From positions 1,367,396-1,431,395 of the forward strand of contig NZ_OCNH01000002.1 of NCBI RefSeq assembly GCF_900230225.1: DNA of 64,000 nucleotides, in the 5' to 3' direction. Below are positions 25,126 to 34,563 of this stretch, in pieces; within the stretch, counting starts at the first letter, position 1, and each line of letters begins with the position of its first letter. The translations under genes were made by a program, and so were the position numbers. A model generated the notes under the pieces. It worked only from the letters and a program-made list of their open reading frames with translations, ran no database searches and was not told the DNA's origin. Source of the stretch: Spirosoma fluviale. GTDB taxonomy: Bacteria > Bacteroidota > Bacteroidia > Cytophagales > Spirosomataceae.

Positions 25126-28100
25126 TTAGAACGTGAGCCGAATGTTACCGCCGAAGTTCCGGGTGTTGGGCGGCCCGTTCAGGTCGAGGCCCTGAATATT
25201 ACCCGCTCCCTGCGTGTTGACCTCCGGGTCGGCCGGGAAGTTGGGCGCGTAGAAAAACAGGTTACGACCGCTCACACCCACCGAAATGGTACCGAACGGC
25301 GTTTTGCCCAGCAACGTTTTAGGCAGGGTGTAGTTCAGTGCCACCTCACGCAGGCGATAGACCGTTGCGTCGTAAACGGCGGCTTCCGATGCCAGACCAC
25401 CCAACGCGCTCCAGTAGGTTTGTGCCGGTAGCTGGATGTTGTTCGGGCGGAAGGTGCCATCGGTATTCTGAATCACGCCCGGCAAAATGCGCGGCTGATC
25501 GCGATCAATACCCGTTACGTACATCGAACCATTCTGGCGGGCATCAACGGCGTTGAACGAGAAAATCTGACCACCCTGACGGGTATCTACCAGTACAGAC
25601 AGGGCTACGCCTTTGTACGAGAAGGTATTGGTCAGACCCGCGATGTAATTAGGCTGCGGATTCGAAATAACCGCGTTGGCTAAGCCCGGCGCAAACTGCC
25701 CCGTTGAGCCATTCACCAGATACTGACCGGCAAACTGACCGGTTGCGTCATAGTATAAGCCATTCGGGTCGGTATTCTGAACCCGGGAGTTAGCTGTGCT
25801 GACAATCACACCATACGGATAGCCTTCATAAATAGATGGGGCAATACCGATGAAGGAGTTACCTGATATGTTGGACGACTTAACATTGGGGGCAATGGAA
25901 ACAACCTTGTTCCGAATCAGGGTGTAGTTCAGCGTGGCATCCCATTTAAAGCCGCCAATTCGTACGGGGGTTGCATTTAAAATCAATTCAACCCCCCGGT
26001 TCTGCAACTCACCAACGTTGGTTGTCCGGGTATCGAAGCCCGATGAGTTCGAAACGGCTACGTTGAAAATCTGCTGGGTACTCTTTGAGTCGAAGTACGT
26101 AGCGTCAATGCTCAGGCGGTTCTTGAAGAAGCCAAGGTTGATGCCAAATTCGTACGATGTCACAAACTCAGGCTTGAGGTTGTTACTCCCAATCCGGGTA
26201 TCAATGCTGAAGCCGGGCGTGTTGTTCGGTGCCAATGGGTAAACGATATTGGCAACGTTGTTACCGTAGCTGCTCTTATTATAAACGGTACTCAACTGAT
26301 ACGGGTCTGCATCGCGGCCAACTTTTGCAATGCTGGCCCGCACTTTCGCATAGGAAAGCACGTCGGAGTTGATCTTGAAGGCGTCCGTTGGGACAAAACT
26401 AACCGACGCACCCGGATAGAAATAGGTGTTGTTCGCTTTCGGCAGGGTAGACGACTGGTCGGCACGTCCGGATAATTCCAGGAAGAGGTAGTTGTTGTAA
26501 TTCAACGACAACTGTCCATAATAACCCACCAGACGACGCAGGGTCGAGCTTTCGAATGTACCCGTGAAAACCGTACCGCTGTTGATGTTATAAAAACCGG
26601 GCAGCGTCAGGGAGGTAGCATCGGCCGCCGACTCCTGGGTTTTCCGCTGGTTGAGGTTATTACCTAACAGCAGGTTCGCGTTCAGCCCTTCCATAAACAG
26701 GTTATCCTTGCGGGCCGTGATCAGCAGATCACCATTCAACTCATTCCGGAAAAAGTTATCCTGCTGAACCTGTCCTGACGGAGCCCGCCCCGAACCAATT
26801 GGCAGAATCAACTTACGCCGGTCGGTATAGGTGTCGCCCGTTACCCGGTAAGCAACGTTTAGCCAGCTGGCTACGTCATAGCTTAGCTGGAAGTTACCGA
26901 AGAAGCGGTCAACCTGGCTATCAAGACGTTCGTTGTTGACGCTCCACTGCGGGTTGTTTGTAGTGGGGGTGAAGTAGATACTTCTTCCGTCTACACCCTG
27001 GTATGGTTCGTTGGCAAGGTCATAACTTCGTGGAATACGGGTGATCTGCCCAAAAGCACTCGCTCCATTACCACCCGGCACCGCACGCGACACCGTTTGT
27101 ACGTACGTACCCGTACCGCTTACCTTCAATCCGTTTTTTAGTTTCGACTCACCACCTAGCGAAACGTTTGTCCGGTTGAACTTCGTGTTCTGAACGATAC
27201 CACTCTGGAGGGTATTGCCAATTGAAATGATGTAGTTGCGCGTAGCATCACCCGAGGCAATGTTAACCGAGTTTTGCAGGATACTTCCCTGGCGGTAGAA
27301 GTCGCGAACGTTGTTCGGATACGCCTGATAAGGTACAACCTGGTTTTGGTTGTTGGTAACCGATGTAGGCCCCCCTACAAATGGCGGCCCCCAGGAGTTG
27401 TTCGACGTTGGTGTAAGCAGGTTGTTTGCTCCCTGGCCGTAGTCGTTCTGGAATTTCGGAATGCCGTATACATCCTGTACGTTGTACGACGAATTGACGG
27501 TTACTTCCGTTTTGTTGTTCTGGTTACGGCCCGACTTCGTCGTGATGACAATGGCACCAGCCGACGCCCGCGAACCGTACAGAACGGCAGCTGCCGGTCC
27601 TTTTAGTACGTTAACTGACTCAATACTTTCCGGGTTGATGTCGGCCAGACGGTTGGAAGGCTGCGTACCGAACAGCGTGTTTTGTGTGAGGTTAACGTCG
27701 TTGCTGAAGATGATTCCATCCACCACGATCAGGGGCTGGTTGCTGCCATTGAACGACGTAATACCCCGAATGTTGATGTTTGTCGATGCTCCCGGCACGC
27801 CACTGGAACCCGAAATGTTCACGCCCGCTACTTTACCCTGTAAGGCATTGAGCAGGTTAGGTTCTGAGCGTTGTGCCAGTATGTTGCCACCTATTTCCTG
27901 GGTAGCATAGCCCAATGATCGCTTGTCGCGCTCGATACCCTGAGCCGTTACAACGATTTCATCGAGACTTTGCGAGCCCGCTACCAGCGTAACGTTGATC
28001 GTCGTTTTGTTGCCGACGGCAATCTCCTGACCAGTATAGCCAATGAAGCTGAACACGAGTCGCGCATTGACTGGTACGCTGATTCGGTAGTTTCCGTCGG

Positions 28101-28269
28101 CGTCGGTAATGGCGCCACGGGTCGTTCCTTTTACCTGTACGCTCACACCCGGTAGAGTGGAGCCGTCGTCTGATGAAGTGACGCGGCCACTCACGGCAAT
28201 ATCCTGAGCCAGTACTGGCAAACAGAATAGCAGAGAAAGCAGCCAGCTTCCCAATAAAATTTTCTGCAT
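25126..28269 (-). CDS. SusC/RagA-family TonB-dependent outer-membrane transporter (operon 1)
   Basis: A 1047-aa protein. After the signal peptide (to about 21) there is a carboxypeptidase D-like regulatory domain (VSGRVTSSDDGSTLPGVSVQ), then the plug domain (VAGVNISGSSG, NINIRGITSF, VLKGPAAAVLYGSRA, IVITTKSG), then the barrel, ending in an aromatic residue (NIRLTF), as expected for BAM recognition. It imports ligand across the outer membrane using TonB energy, together with the SusD partner encoded 24 bp downstream. It is clearly paralogous to the transporter at 31175-34369. There is no anti-sigma/ECF pair next door. A -7 element TAACTTTG lies upstream. Confidence 0.94.
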   Translation of the reverse strand: MQKILLGSWLLSLLFCLPVLAQDIAVSGRVTSSDDGSTLPGVSVQVKGTTRGAITDADGNYRISVPVNARLVFSFIGYTGQEIAVGNKTTINVTLVAGSQSLDEIVVTAQGIERDKRSLGYATQEIGGNILAQRSEPNLLNALQGKVAGVNISGSSGVPGASTNINIRGITSFNGSNQPLIVVDGIIFSNDVNLTQNTLFGTQPSNRLADINPESIESVNVLKGPAAAVLYGSRASAGAIVITTKSGRNQNNKTEVTVNSSYNVQDVYGIPKFQNDYGQGANNLLTPTSNNSWGPPFVGGPTSVTNNQNQVVPYQAYPNNVRDFYRQGSILQNSVNIASGDATRNYIISIGNTLQSGIVQNTKFNRTNVSLGGESKLKNGLKVSGTGTYVQTVSRAVPGGNGASAFGQITRIPRSYDLANEPYQGVDGRSIYFTPTTNNPQWSVNNERLDSQVDRFFGNFQLSYDVASWLNVAYRVTGDTYTDRRKLILPIGSGRAPSGQVQQDNFFRNELNGDLLITARKDNLFMEGLNANLLLGNNLNQRKTQESAADATSLTLPGFYNINSGTVFTGTFESSTLRRLVGYYGQLSLNYNNYLFLELSGRADQSSTLPKANNTYFYPGASVSFVPTDAFKINSDVLSYAKVRASIAKVGRDADPYQLSTVYNKSSYGNNVANIVYPLAPNNTPGFSIDTRIGSNNLKPEFVTSYEFGINLGFFKNRLSIDATYFDSKSTQQIFNVAVSNSSGFDTRTTNVGELQNRGVELILNATPVRIGGFKWDATLNYTLIRNKVVSIAPNVKSSNISGNSFIGIAPSIYEGYPYGVIVSTANSRVQNTDPNGLYYDATGQFAGQYLVNGSTGQFAPGLANAVISNPQPNYIAGLTNTFSYKGVALSVLVDTRQGGQIFSFNAVDARQNGSMYVTGIDRDQPRILPGVIQNTDGTFRPNNIQLPAQTYWSALGGLASEAAVYDATVYRLREVALNYTLPKTLLGKTPFGTISVGVSGRNLFFYAPNFPADPEVNTQGAGNIQGLDLNGPPNTRNFGGNIRLTF

Positions 28270-28317
28270 AAGAAAGAATAAGTTAAAACATACGGTCTAA
28301 CCCCGAAAATGGGGATA

Positions 28318-28325
28318 CAAAGTTA
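28318..28325 (-). promoter_or_regulatory. Candidate -7 element for SusCD operon 1
   Basis: On the minus strand TAACTTTG matches TAnnTTTG, with the start codon about 49 nt downstream. No clear -33 TTTG is at the usual distance. A small hairpin (CCCC, loop attttc, GGGG) follows within the expected 5' leader. Confidence 0.45.
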
Positions 28326-28927
28326 ATCTATAGAACCTGAAAACTTGATATTATAACGAAAGGTTTTTGTAATATTCTAATGACGTGAATAGTTTATTTA
28401 TTTGTAGGTTAAAAAAATGTGGCCAACTCACTCAACTGGTTAAATCTTACATTAAAGTGACTAAACTCTCCAAGTCAATTGAGGTTGGACGGAAATGAGA
28501 TGAGATCAATTTCAGATCAGATACAAAAGACCGATTAATGCAGCGCTTTTCGTTAAAATATACATTTGTTTAGTGTATAAAAATCTGATATACAGTATTT
28601 TGTGATCTTATAGATAAGTAATTTTTGCTTAATATTTACTTAGAGGTATTCCTTGTTTTATAGTAATTTATACTTAGTTTAATGAAAATACTTAGCAAAT
28701 TTATTTCTTAAAATTAGATAATCACCAATGCTAATATAGCCTAATATTATTGCCTTGAAATGAATAAAAAGGATAGTTTATCCTGTATTATTTTGTAGAC
28801 TAGTAATCATTTTATTAAGTTTTATAATTGTATAATTTCAGGAAGTACTTAGTTTGGGCGTAGGTTATAAGTAGTAGTAGCGATCAGGACTTTATTATAA
28901 AAATTGCATACGCCAGATTTCGACTAA
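28326..28927. other. AT-rich non-coding region between the two SusCD operons
   Basis: About 600 bp, strikingly richer in A and T than the flanking genes and without a supported open frame. It contains many short runs such as tatttatttg and aagtaattt. I see no clear promoter besides the one near 28320 and no gene remnant. To its right lies a long inverted repeat. Confidence 0.6.
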
Positions 28928-29039
28928 ACAGGGAACACGGGTGATACAGAGTGAACGGATTTTGGCAGATAAAGCTTGGCTCCTCCCGGCCGCTGTTACC
29001 CTAAAAATCCGTTCAATCTGTATCATCCGTGTTCCCTGT
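28928..29039. repeat. Inverted repeat (36-bp arms) between SusCD operons
   Basis: Arms 28928-28963 and 29004-29039 are complementary at 34 of 36 positions (acagggaacacggGtgatac versus acagggaacacggAtgatac). The 40-nt loop contains cctcccggccgctgttaccc. The right arm is followed by ctttttataag. It lies about 70 bp beyond the terminator of operon 2. A minus-strand frame over it is only a shadow. Confidence 0.9.
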
Positions 29040-29107
29040 CTTTTTATAAGAAAGCCCTGTATGGTCAATACAGTGTCGTAGCTAGCAGTCAACTGGCTTT
29101 GTAGCAA

Positions 29108-29140
29108 AAGAAGCACCGGCCATTATAGCCGGTGCTTCTT
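29108..29140 (-). terminator. Terminator of the second SusCD operon
   Basis: A strong stem (agaagcaccggc / gccggtgcttct) with a small loop, followed on the minus strand by tttgctac. It lies about 20 bp after the stop of the second small lipoprotein gene. Confidence 0.85.
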
Positions 29141-29158
29141 CAAAAAGATAATCTAGTA

Positions 29159-29671
29159 TCAGGCACGAATCCGGACCCGGTACTCTATCGGCACTACCGT
29201 CGTGTTATCGTCCAGCGTAACGAGGAAGAAGAACTGCATATCGGTAAAGGTTACAACGCCCCCTGTAGTCGTACTGGGCATAGCCGCCAGTTTTCGAAAT
29301 GCCAGATAGTTCGCAATTGTTGTTGTGAACGTAGCCGTTTTACCGCTTACTGAAATCTTCGATGCCAGTGTATTTGCAGCCGTTTTAAACGTATTCTGGT
29401 TTAAGCTGGCGTTGATGGTCGAAGCACCTACCTGGGTTATTTCCTTAAACGACCTCGGACTGGCATCGGGGAGGGTCATTGTAATGCTAATGTTGCCCCC
29501 GCCCGCGATAGACGTTTCCCCAATCGGGATACGCTCGAAATACTTGAAATTGGTAAATGTGATCGCGTTGTCAGTGGCCTGGGCATCGCGGATCGAAACG
29601 ATATCATCCTTCGTACAGGCGGCTGCAACGAACAACAAAAGAAAACTGGCTATATAACTTAGTTTTTTCAT
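29159..29671 (-). CDS. Small lipoprotein accompanying SusCD (copy 2)
   Basis: A 170-aa lipoprotein with the signal peptide ending at Cys19 (LFVAAACTKDD). The sequence is beta-rich and Thr/Ala-rich. The C terminus MQFFFLVTLDDNTTVVPIEY plus RVRIRA matches the ending of the copy at 23094-23609; the middle part shares SFKEITQV-type segments (REITKV in copy 1). It starts 20 bp after susD and is followed by a terminator, so it is the last gene of the operon. Likely a surface-exposed accessory of the SusCD complex; specific function unknown. Confidence 0.75.
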   Translation of the reverse strand: MKKLSYIASFLLLFVAAACTKDDIVSIRDAQATDNAITFTNFKYFERIPIGETSIAGGGNISITMTLPDASPRSFKEITQVGASTINASLNQNTFKTAANTLASKISVSGKTATFTTTIANYLAFRKLAAMPSTTTGGVVTFTDMQFFFLVTLDDNTTVVPIEYRVRIRA

Positions 29672-29691
29672 GGTCTTTGTCGTAAAATGAG

Positions 29692-31161
29692 TTAATCAAT
29701 ATCCCACCATAACCGCTCATCCATCCGTGGGCCAGGATTTGGCACATTGGGATTACGTTGCTGTTCGTTCGAGGTGTACGGCAGACGCACCGGAATAACG
29801 GCCGGATTGTCGCCCTGCGCGTTCAGTGGCAAGGCTAGTTTTGGGAAGCCCGTCCGGCGGATGTCGTTCCAGGATTCAATGCCCATGCCGATGTTGGCAA
29901 TCCACTTCTGGGTCAGAATCTGCCGCAGCCGATTCTGAGTATCGCCGGATAGCGTGACGATTTGCGGATTCTTGGTAAAGTAATCGTTCACATCGGTTAG
30001 TGCTACGCCAGCTTTCAGCATAGAGGCTCTGATCCCTTCCTGATACAAGGCCTGGGCATCGCCCGCTACACCCAGCGAAACAACCGCTTCGGCGAGTAAA
30101 AACGCCCGGTTAAAGTTGGTAATGATACGCGTTGGGGCTTCGCCACCGGTACCAATCAGGTAAACGCCGTAACGTGACCGGTTGGCTACAACGCTGGGCG
30201 CGGCTGTTGTTGCGCCGTTATTAAAGCCTACGTACCGGCTCGTATTGGCTGCCAGCGTAAAGAACCGGCTGATACGCGGGTCATTGTAGGCCGTTAGCGT
30301 ATCCAGAAACCGCTGGCTAGCCATCAAATCGCCCGTCCGGTTCACATAGTTGAATGAAAAAAGGGCGTTCTGCTTGCCGTTATCCGTCCCGAAGCCTACC
30401 TGAAAATCCAGCGCGTTGTCGTTGATCAGACCGGCGGGTGAGGCCAGGATTTCTGTAATGATCTGTTTAGCCTGAGCAGGTGCTTTACGGCTCATTTGTA
30501 CGGCCAGACGCAGCATAAGGGTATTGCCAAGTCGCTTCCATCTCGACAGGTTACCCTGATAGGCCACATCGTCGGCACCGGGCAAAACCCCTGTGTTTGG
30601 TTTGTCCAAATCAGCCATACCTTCTTTAACGAGGTCGAACAGGCTTTGGATCTTCTTCTCCGAACTGCCGAGGTAAATGTCCTGCTGGGCATCTATCCGT
30701 GGCGTCAGGACGGATAGTCCCTGCAGCGCTTCTGAATAAGGTACATCACCCCACACATCGGTAGCGATGCTGAAACCGTACGCTTTCAGGATTTTAGCCA
30801 TGCCGGCATAGGCCGGTGTGGTTTGCTGGGTTTGCTCAATGAGCCGCTGGGCGTTGGTGAGCATACCGGCATAAATTTCGCCGTTCCACTGGTTATCTGA
30901 GGCTCCGCGCAGGTTGAATACATCATAAGCGGCTACCTGATTGGCAACCCCGGCCATGTGCTGGGTGAGTACCTCATTGATGCGGTTCAGGTCGTTGGTA
31001 GAGGTGAAGGCCGCATCGTATTCAACCGTTGTCAGCAGTACCGAAGCGGGCACCACCGTTGGGTTGTTAGGCGTTGTATTGATATCGAAAAAGCTTTCGC
31101 GACAGCTTGCCATTACCGTTAGCAGCGACACAGCGATAAGCGCTTTATATGTTGTTTTCAT
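29692..31161 (-). CDS. SusD/RagB-family outer-membrane lipoprotein (operon 2)
   Basis: A 489-aa lipoprotein with the signal peptide ending at Cys20 (LTVMASCRESFFDI). The N terminus INTTPNNPTVVPASVLL and motifs SIATDVWGDVPYSEAL, NTLMLRLAVQMSRKAP, RAFLLAEAVVSLG and IESWNDIRRTGFP parallel the SusD of operon 1, so the two are paralogues. It is the surface binding partner of the SusC encoded 13 bp upstream. The two SusD proteins differ most in the central part, which suggests related but different ligands. Confidence 0.92.
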   Translation of the reverse strand: MKTTYKALIAVSLLTVMASCRESFFDINTTPNNPTVVPASVLLTTVEYDAAFTSTNDLNRINEVLTQHMAGVANQVAAYDVFNLRGASDNQWNGEIYAGMLTNAQRLIEQTQQTTPAYAGMAKILKAYGFSIATDVWGDVPYSEALQGLSVLTPRIDAQQDIYLGSSEKKIQSLFDLVKEGMADLDKPNTGVLPGADDVAYQGNLSRWKRLGNTLMLRLAVQMSRKAPAQAKQIITEILASPAGLINDNALDFQVGFGTDNGKQNALFSFNYVNRTGDLMASQRFLDTLTAYNDPRISRFFTLAANTSRYVGFNNGATTAAPSVVANRSRYGVYLIGTGGEAPTRIITNFNRAFLLAEAVVSLGVAGDAQALYQEGIRASMLKAGVALTDVNDYFTKNPQIVTLSGDTQNRLRQILTQKWIANIGMGIESWNDIRRTGFPKLALPLNAQGDNPAVIPVRLPYTSNEQQRNPNVPNPGPRMDERLWWDID

Positions 31162-31174
31162 GAAGTGACAATGA

Positions 31175-34100
31175 TTAGAAAGTAAATCTCAGATTCACGC
31201 CGTAGTTACGGGTATTGGGTGCGCTTTGTAATTCCAGACCACGGATGTTGCCAGCTCCCTGGGTGTTTACTTCAGGATCAATGGGCGAGCCGGGGGCAAA
31301 ATACCACAGGTTACGGCCAACGACCGAGAGGGATATACCACCAAATGGCGTTTTGCTGATCAACGACGCAGGCAGATCGTAGCTCAGCGTTGCTTCGCGC
31401 AGACTGTACCGCGTGGCACTGAACACGTTCAGGTCACTCTGCAAGCCGAACGCCCGCCAGTAACTTTGCGCATCCACCTGAATGTTGTTTGGCGTGTAGG
31501 TTTTTGTGCCGTCGGCGTTGCTGATCTCAAATACACCCGGTATAATCCGGGGAGCCTGCCGGTTAACGCCCGTAACGTCCAGCGTACCGTTTGATTTATA
31601 CGAGCCCGACGAGAACTGTACCAACTGCCCACCCTGCTGGGTATCGAAGAGGACACCCAGGGCAATACCTTTATACTTCAGGGTATTCTGGATGCTGCCT
31701 ATCCAGAGTGGGTTTGGATTGGAAATGTTCTGGTTAGACACTTCCGGATTCCACAGGCCGGTGTTGGGGTTGATGATCCACTGGCCGTCAGGATTCGTCG
31801 GTTTTTTGTTACCCAGAATTACCCCGTAAGGCTGCCCTTTTACGATGGAGGGTACGGAGCCCGTAAAGGCGCTGCCTGGAATGGAGAAACTTTCGACACC
31901 CGGTGCGATGTCGACAACTTCGTTTACGTTGCGGGTATAGTTAACCGTCACGTCCCAGCGGAAATCTTTAACCCGAATTGGGGTTACCGTCAATAAGGCT
32001 TCAATACCCTTGTTCGTCATTTTACCCACGTTTGTGGTCCGTGTGGTATATCCGGTCGATGCCGCCATACCCACGTTTACGATCATGTCTGTACTAACCG
32101 AGTTGTAATAGGTAAGATCAATGCTAAAGCGGTTATCGAACAGCCCAAGGTTCAAACCGCCTTCGTAGGAGGTTGTGAATTCGGGTTTCAGGTTATCGCC
32201 GGGCCCGATCCGGTTGCTGATCGAGAAGGCGTTCTGGCCGTTGATCGGGAAAGCGATGTTCGATACGTTATTGCCCCGGCTCGTGGTTACGTAAACCGAC
32301 TGCAACTGATAGGGGTCCGCATCTTTACCCACCGTAGCGGCACTACCCCGTACTTTGAGGTAGGAGAGTGTCGACGATTTGATGGGGAAGATATCCGAAA
32401 GGATAACGTTTGCCGAAACAGCCGGATAGAAGTAGGTATTGTTGCTGAGCGGTAAGGTCGACGATTTGTCGAAACGCCCGGTCAACTCCAGAAAGGCATA
32501 ATTCCGGAACGAGAAACTGGCCTGTCCATAATAACCAGCCAGTCGACGCAGGGTGTTGCTCTCGCCGGTGTTGTTTGAGAAGACGGTGGCGTTGCTGAGG
32601 TTATAGAAATTAGGTAACGTCAGGCTTTGACCGTTGGCCGTCACGTTCTGTGATTTCCGCTGGTTGACGTTAAAGCCTAACCGGCCTTCAATATTCAGAC
32701 CGGGCAAAATATCGTTTTTCTGGCCGGTCAGAATCAGGTCGCTGTTCAGCTCCTGCCAGTAATAAATATCTTCGCCAACGCCACCTACCAGCAGGCGGGC
32801 TGCACTGGGCGCAAAGATTTGCTTACGACGGTCCGTATACGTATCAATACCGGCCCGGTAAAATAAATTGACGCCTTTGACCAGATCAACACCAATATTG
32901 ATGTTACCAATCAGGCGATCGACATTACTGGTCGTGCGGTTGTTTTCCAGTCCCCAGATTGGGTTCTCGTTTGAGCCGGGTGTGCCTGCAAACACACTAC
33001 GGCCATTAACATCCTGAAAAGGAAGGTTTGGCAGGTCATAGCTGCGGGGTACGGATACCAACTGTCCGAATGCACTACCGCCGTTACCCGTCAGCGAGTT
33101 GCTCTGATCCGTATTGCTGTAATTGATCGATGCGCCAACGTGAAATGTATTCGACAGTACCGTGTTGCCGCCGAAACTTACGTTGGTCCGGTTAAATTTC
33201 GAATTTCGGACGATACCATCCTGCGCGGTGTTGGCTACCGAAAAGTTGTAGTTGCTGCTGCCACTTGCCCCGCCAATGTTGACGGAGTTCGACAGGATGC
33301 GCCCCTGGTTAAAGAAATTCTTTATGTTATCCGGATAAGCCCGATAATTCGAGTAGGCTTTATAAGCCGGTAAGGCTCCTCCCGGAAACAGTGCCGTTGA
33401 GTCCAATTGGGTGGGTGTTGTGGCATTGCGGGTGAAAAAGCCATTTTCCAGCGTGGCCGGAGAGCCATAGGCCGGTCCCCAGGAGGCTACACTATTACTC
33501 TGGAAGATATTATTCAATCCCTGACCGAAGCCGTTCTGGAAATTAGGCAAGCCATATACGTTCTGAAACGTTAGCCCGGAGTTAACCGTAATTTCGGTTT
33601 TCTTCTTGGCATTTTTGCCCGACTTTGTCGTGATCACGATAACACCCGAAGCGGCTCGTGATCCATACAGCGCAGCCGCAGCGGGACCCTTCAGTACGTT
33701 CAGTGACTCAATATTTTCCGGAGCAATATCCAGTGCCCGGTTGGATGACTGTGGACCACCCAGTGTGCCATTTGGACCAAGATTAGTACGGTCCACACTG
33801 TTACTGATGGGAATACCATCGACGACGAAAAGCGGTTGGTTGTTTCCGGTAAATGACTGAATACCCCGGATGTTGATGTTCGTTGAGGCACCGGCTTCGC
33901 CACTGGCTCCCGTAATCTGAACGCCCGATACTTTACCCTGTAAGGCATTGAGCACGTTAGGCTCGCCCCGTTGCGAAATACGGTCGCCATTTACCTGTTG
34001 AGTGGCGTAGGATAAAGACCGCGTATCGCGTTCAATACCCAGGGCTGTAACAACGACCTCACCAAGGTTGGTGGCATCGGCCTGCAAAACGACGTTCAGT

Positions 34101-34369
34101 GTGGTACGGTTGCCAACCGGGAACTCCTGACTTTTATAGCCGATATAACTGAAAACCAATCGACCATTTGCGGGTACGGATACTTTATAATTGCCCTGGG
34201 CATCCGTTGTACCCCCCCGGCTAAGACCTTTTACCTGTACACTCACTCCAGGAAGTGAGGAGCCATCGTCTGACGAAGTGACACGACCGCTTACTACTAC
34301 CTCCTGCGCCATTGCAGGAAAATGTGATAATAGCAAGAGAAGCAAACTTCCTAATAGAAGTTTTCTCAT
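31175..34369 (-). CDS. SusC/RagA-family TonB-dependent outer-membrane transporter (operon 2)
   Basis: A 1064-aa transporter with a signal peptide (MRKLLLGSLLLLLLSHFPAMAQ), a carboxypeptidase D-like domain (VSGRVTSSDDGSSLPGVSVQ), a plug (VSGVQITGASG, VLKGPAAAALYGSRAASG, VIVITTKSG) and a long beta-barrel ending NLRFTF. It is closely related in every part to the SusC of operon 1; the main length difference is a longer segment after the plug, around residues 280-330. It works with the SusD 13 bp downstream. No good TAnnTTTG promoter was found in the 190-bp upstream gap. Confidence 0.94.
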   Translation of the reverse strand: MRKLLLGSLLLLLLSHFPAMAQEVVVSGRVTSSDDGSSLPGVSVQVKGLSRGGTTDAQGNYKVSVPANGRLVFSYIGYKSQEFPVGNRTTLNVVLQADATNLGEVVVTALGIERDTRSLSYATQQVNGDRISQRGEPNVLNALQGKVSGVQITGASGEAGASTNINIRGIQSFTGNNQPLFVVDGIPISNSVDRTNLGPNGTLGGPQSSNRALDIAPENIESLNVLKGPAAAALYGSRAASGVIVITTKSGKNAKKKTEITVNSGLTFQNVYGLPNFQNGFGQGLNNIFQSNSVASWGPAYGSPATLENGFFTRNATTPTQLDSTALFPGGALPAYKAYSNYRAYPDNIKNFFNQGRILSNSVNIGGASGSSNYNFSVANTAQDGIVRNSKFNRTNVSFGGNTVLSNTFHVGASINYSNTDQSNSLTGNGGSAFGQLVSVPRSYDLPNLPFQDVNGRSVFAGTPGSNENPIWGLENNRTTSNVDRLIGNINIGVDLVKGVNLFYRAGIDTYTDRRKQIFAPSAARLLVGGVGEDIYYWQELNSDLILTGQKNDILPGLNIEGRLGFNVNQRKSQNVTANGQSLTLPNFYNLSNATVFSNNTGESNTLRRLAGYYGQASFSFRNYAFLELTGRFDKSSTLPLSNNTYFYPAVSANVILSDIFPIKSSTLSYLKVRGSAATVGKDADPYQLQSVYVTTSRGNNVSNIAFPINGQNAFSISNRIGPGDNLKPEFTTSYEGGLNLGLFDNRFSIDLTYYNSVSTDMIVNVGMAASTGYTTRTTNVGKMTNKGIEALLTVTPIRVKDFRWDVTVNYTRNVNEVVDIAPGVESFSIPGSAFTGSVPSIVKGQPYGVILGNKKPTNPDGQWIINPNTGLWNPEVSNQNISNPNPLWIGSIQNTLKYKGIALGVLFDTQQGGQLVQFSSGSYKSNGTLDVTGVNRQAPRIIPGVFEISNADGTKTYTPNNIQVDAQSYWRAFGLQSDLNVFSATRYSLREATLSYDLPASLISKTPFGGISLSVVGRNLWYFAPGSPIDPEVNTQGAGNIRGLELQSAPNTRNYGVNLRFTF

Positions 34370-34563
34370 GATAGTTTAGTAGATGAATTAGTTATAAGTA
34401 AACAATACTAGGTGCTAAAAGGAATTTATTATTTATAAAGTTCAATATTTTATGTATAAATACATATTATGCTTTGTTTATATGTATGTACATGTAAAAT
34501 TGACTAATTCTACTAATTCGCTCCGTTTTATGTTATTTTATGTAGGCAAATAGGGTCCGGATG

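Noticed and set aside
28895..29116. Small minus-strand frame across the inverted repeat between SusCD operons
   Set aside because: It is formed by the two repeat arms and has no protein-like composition or start context.
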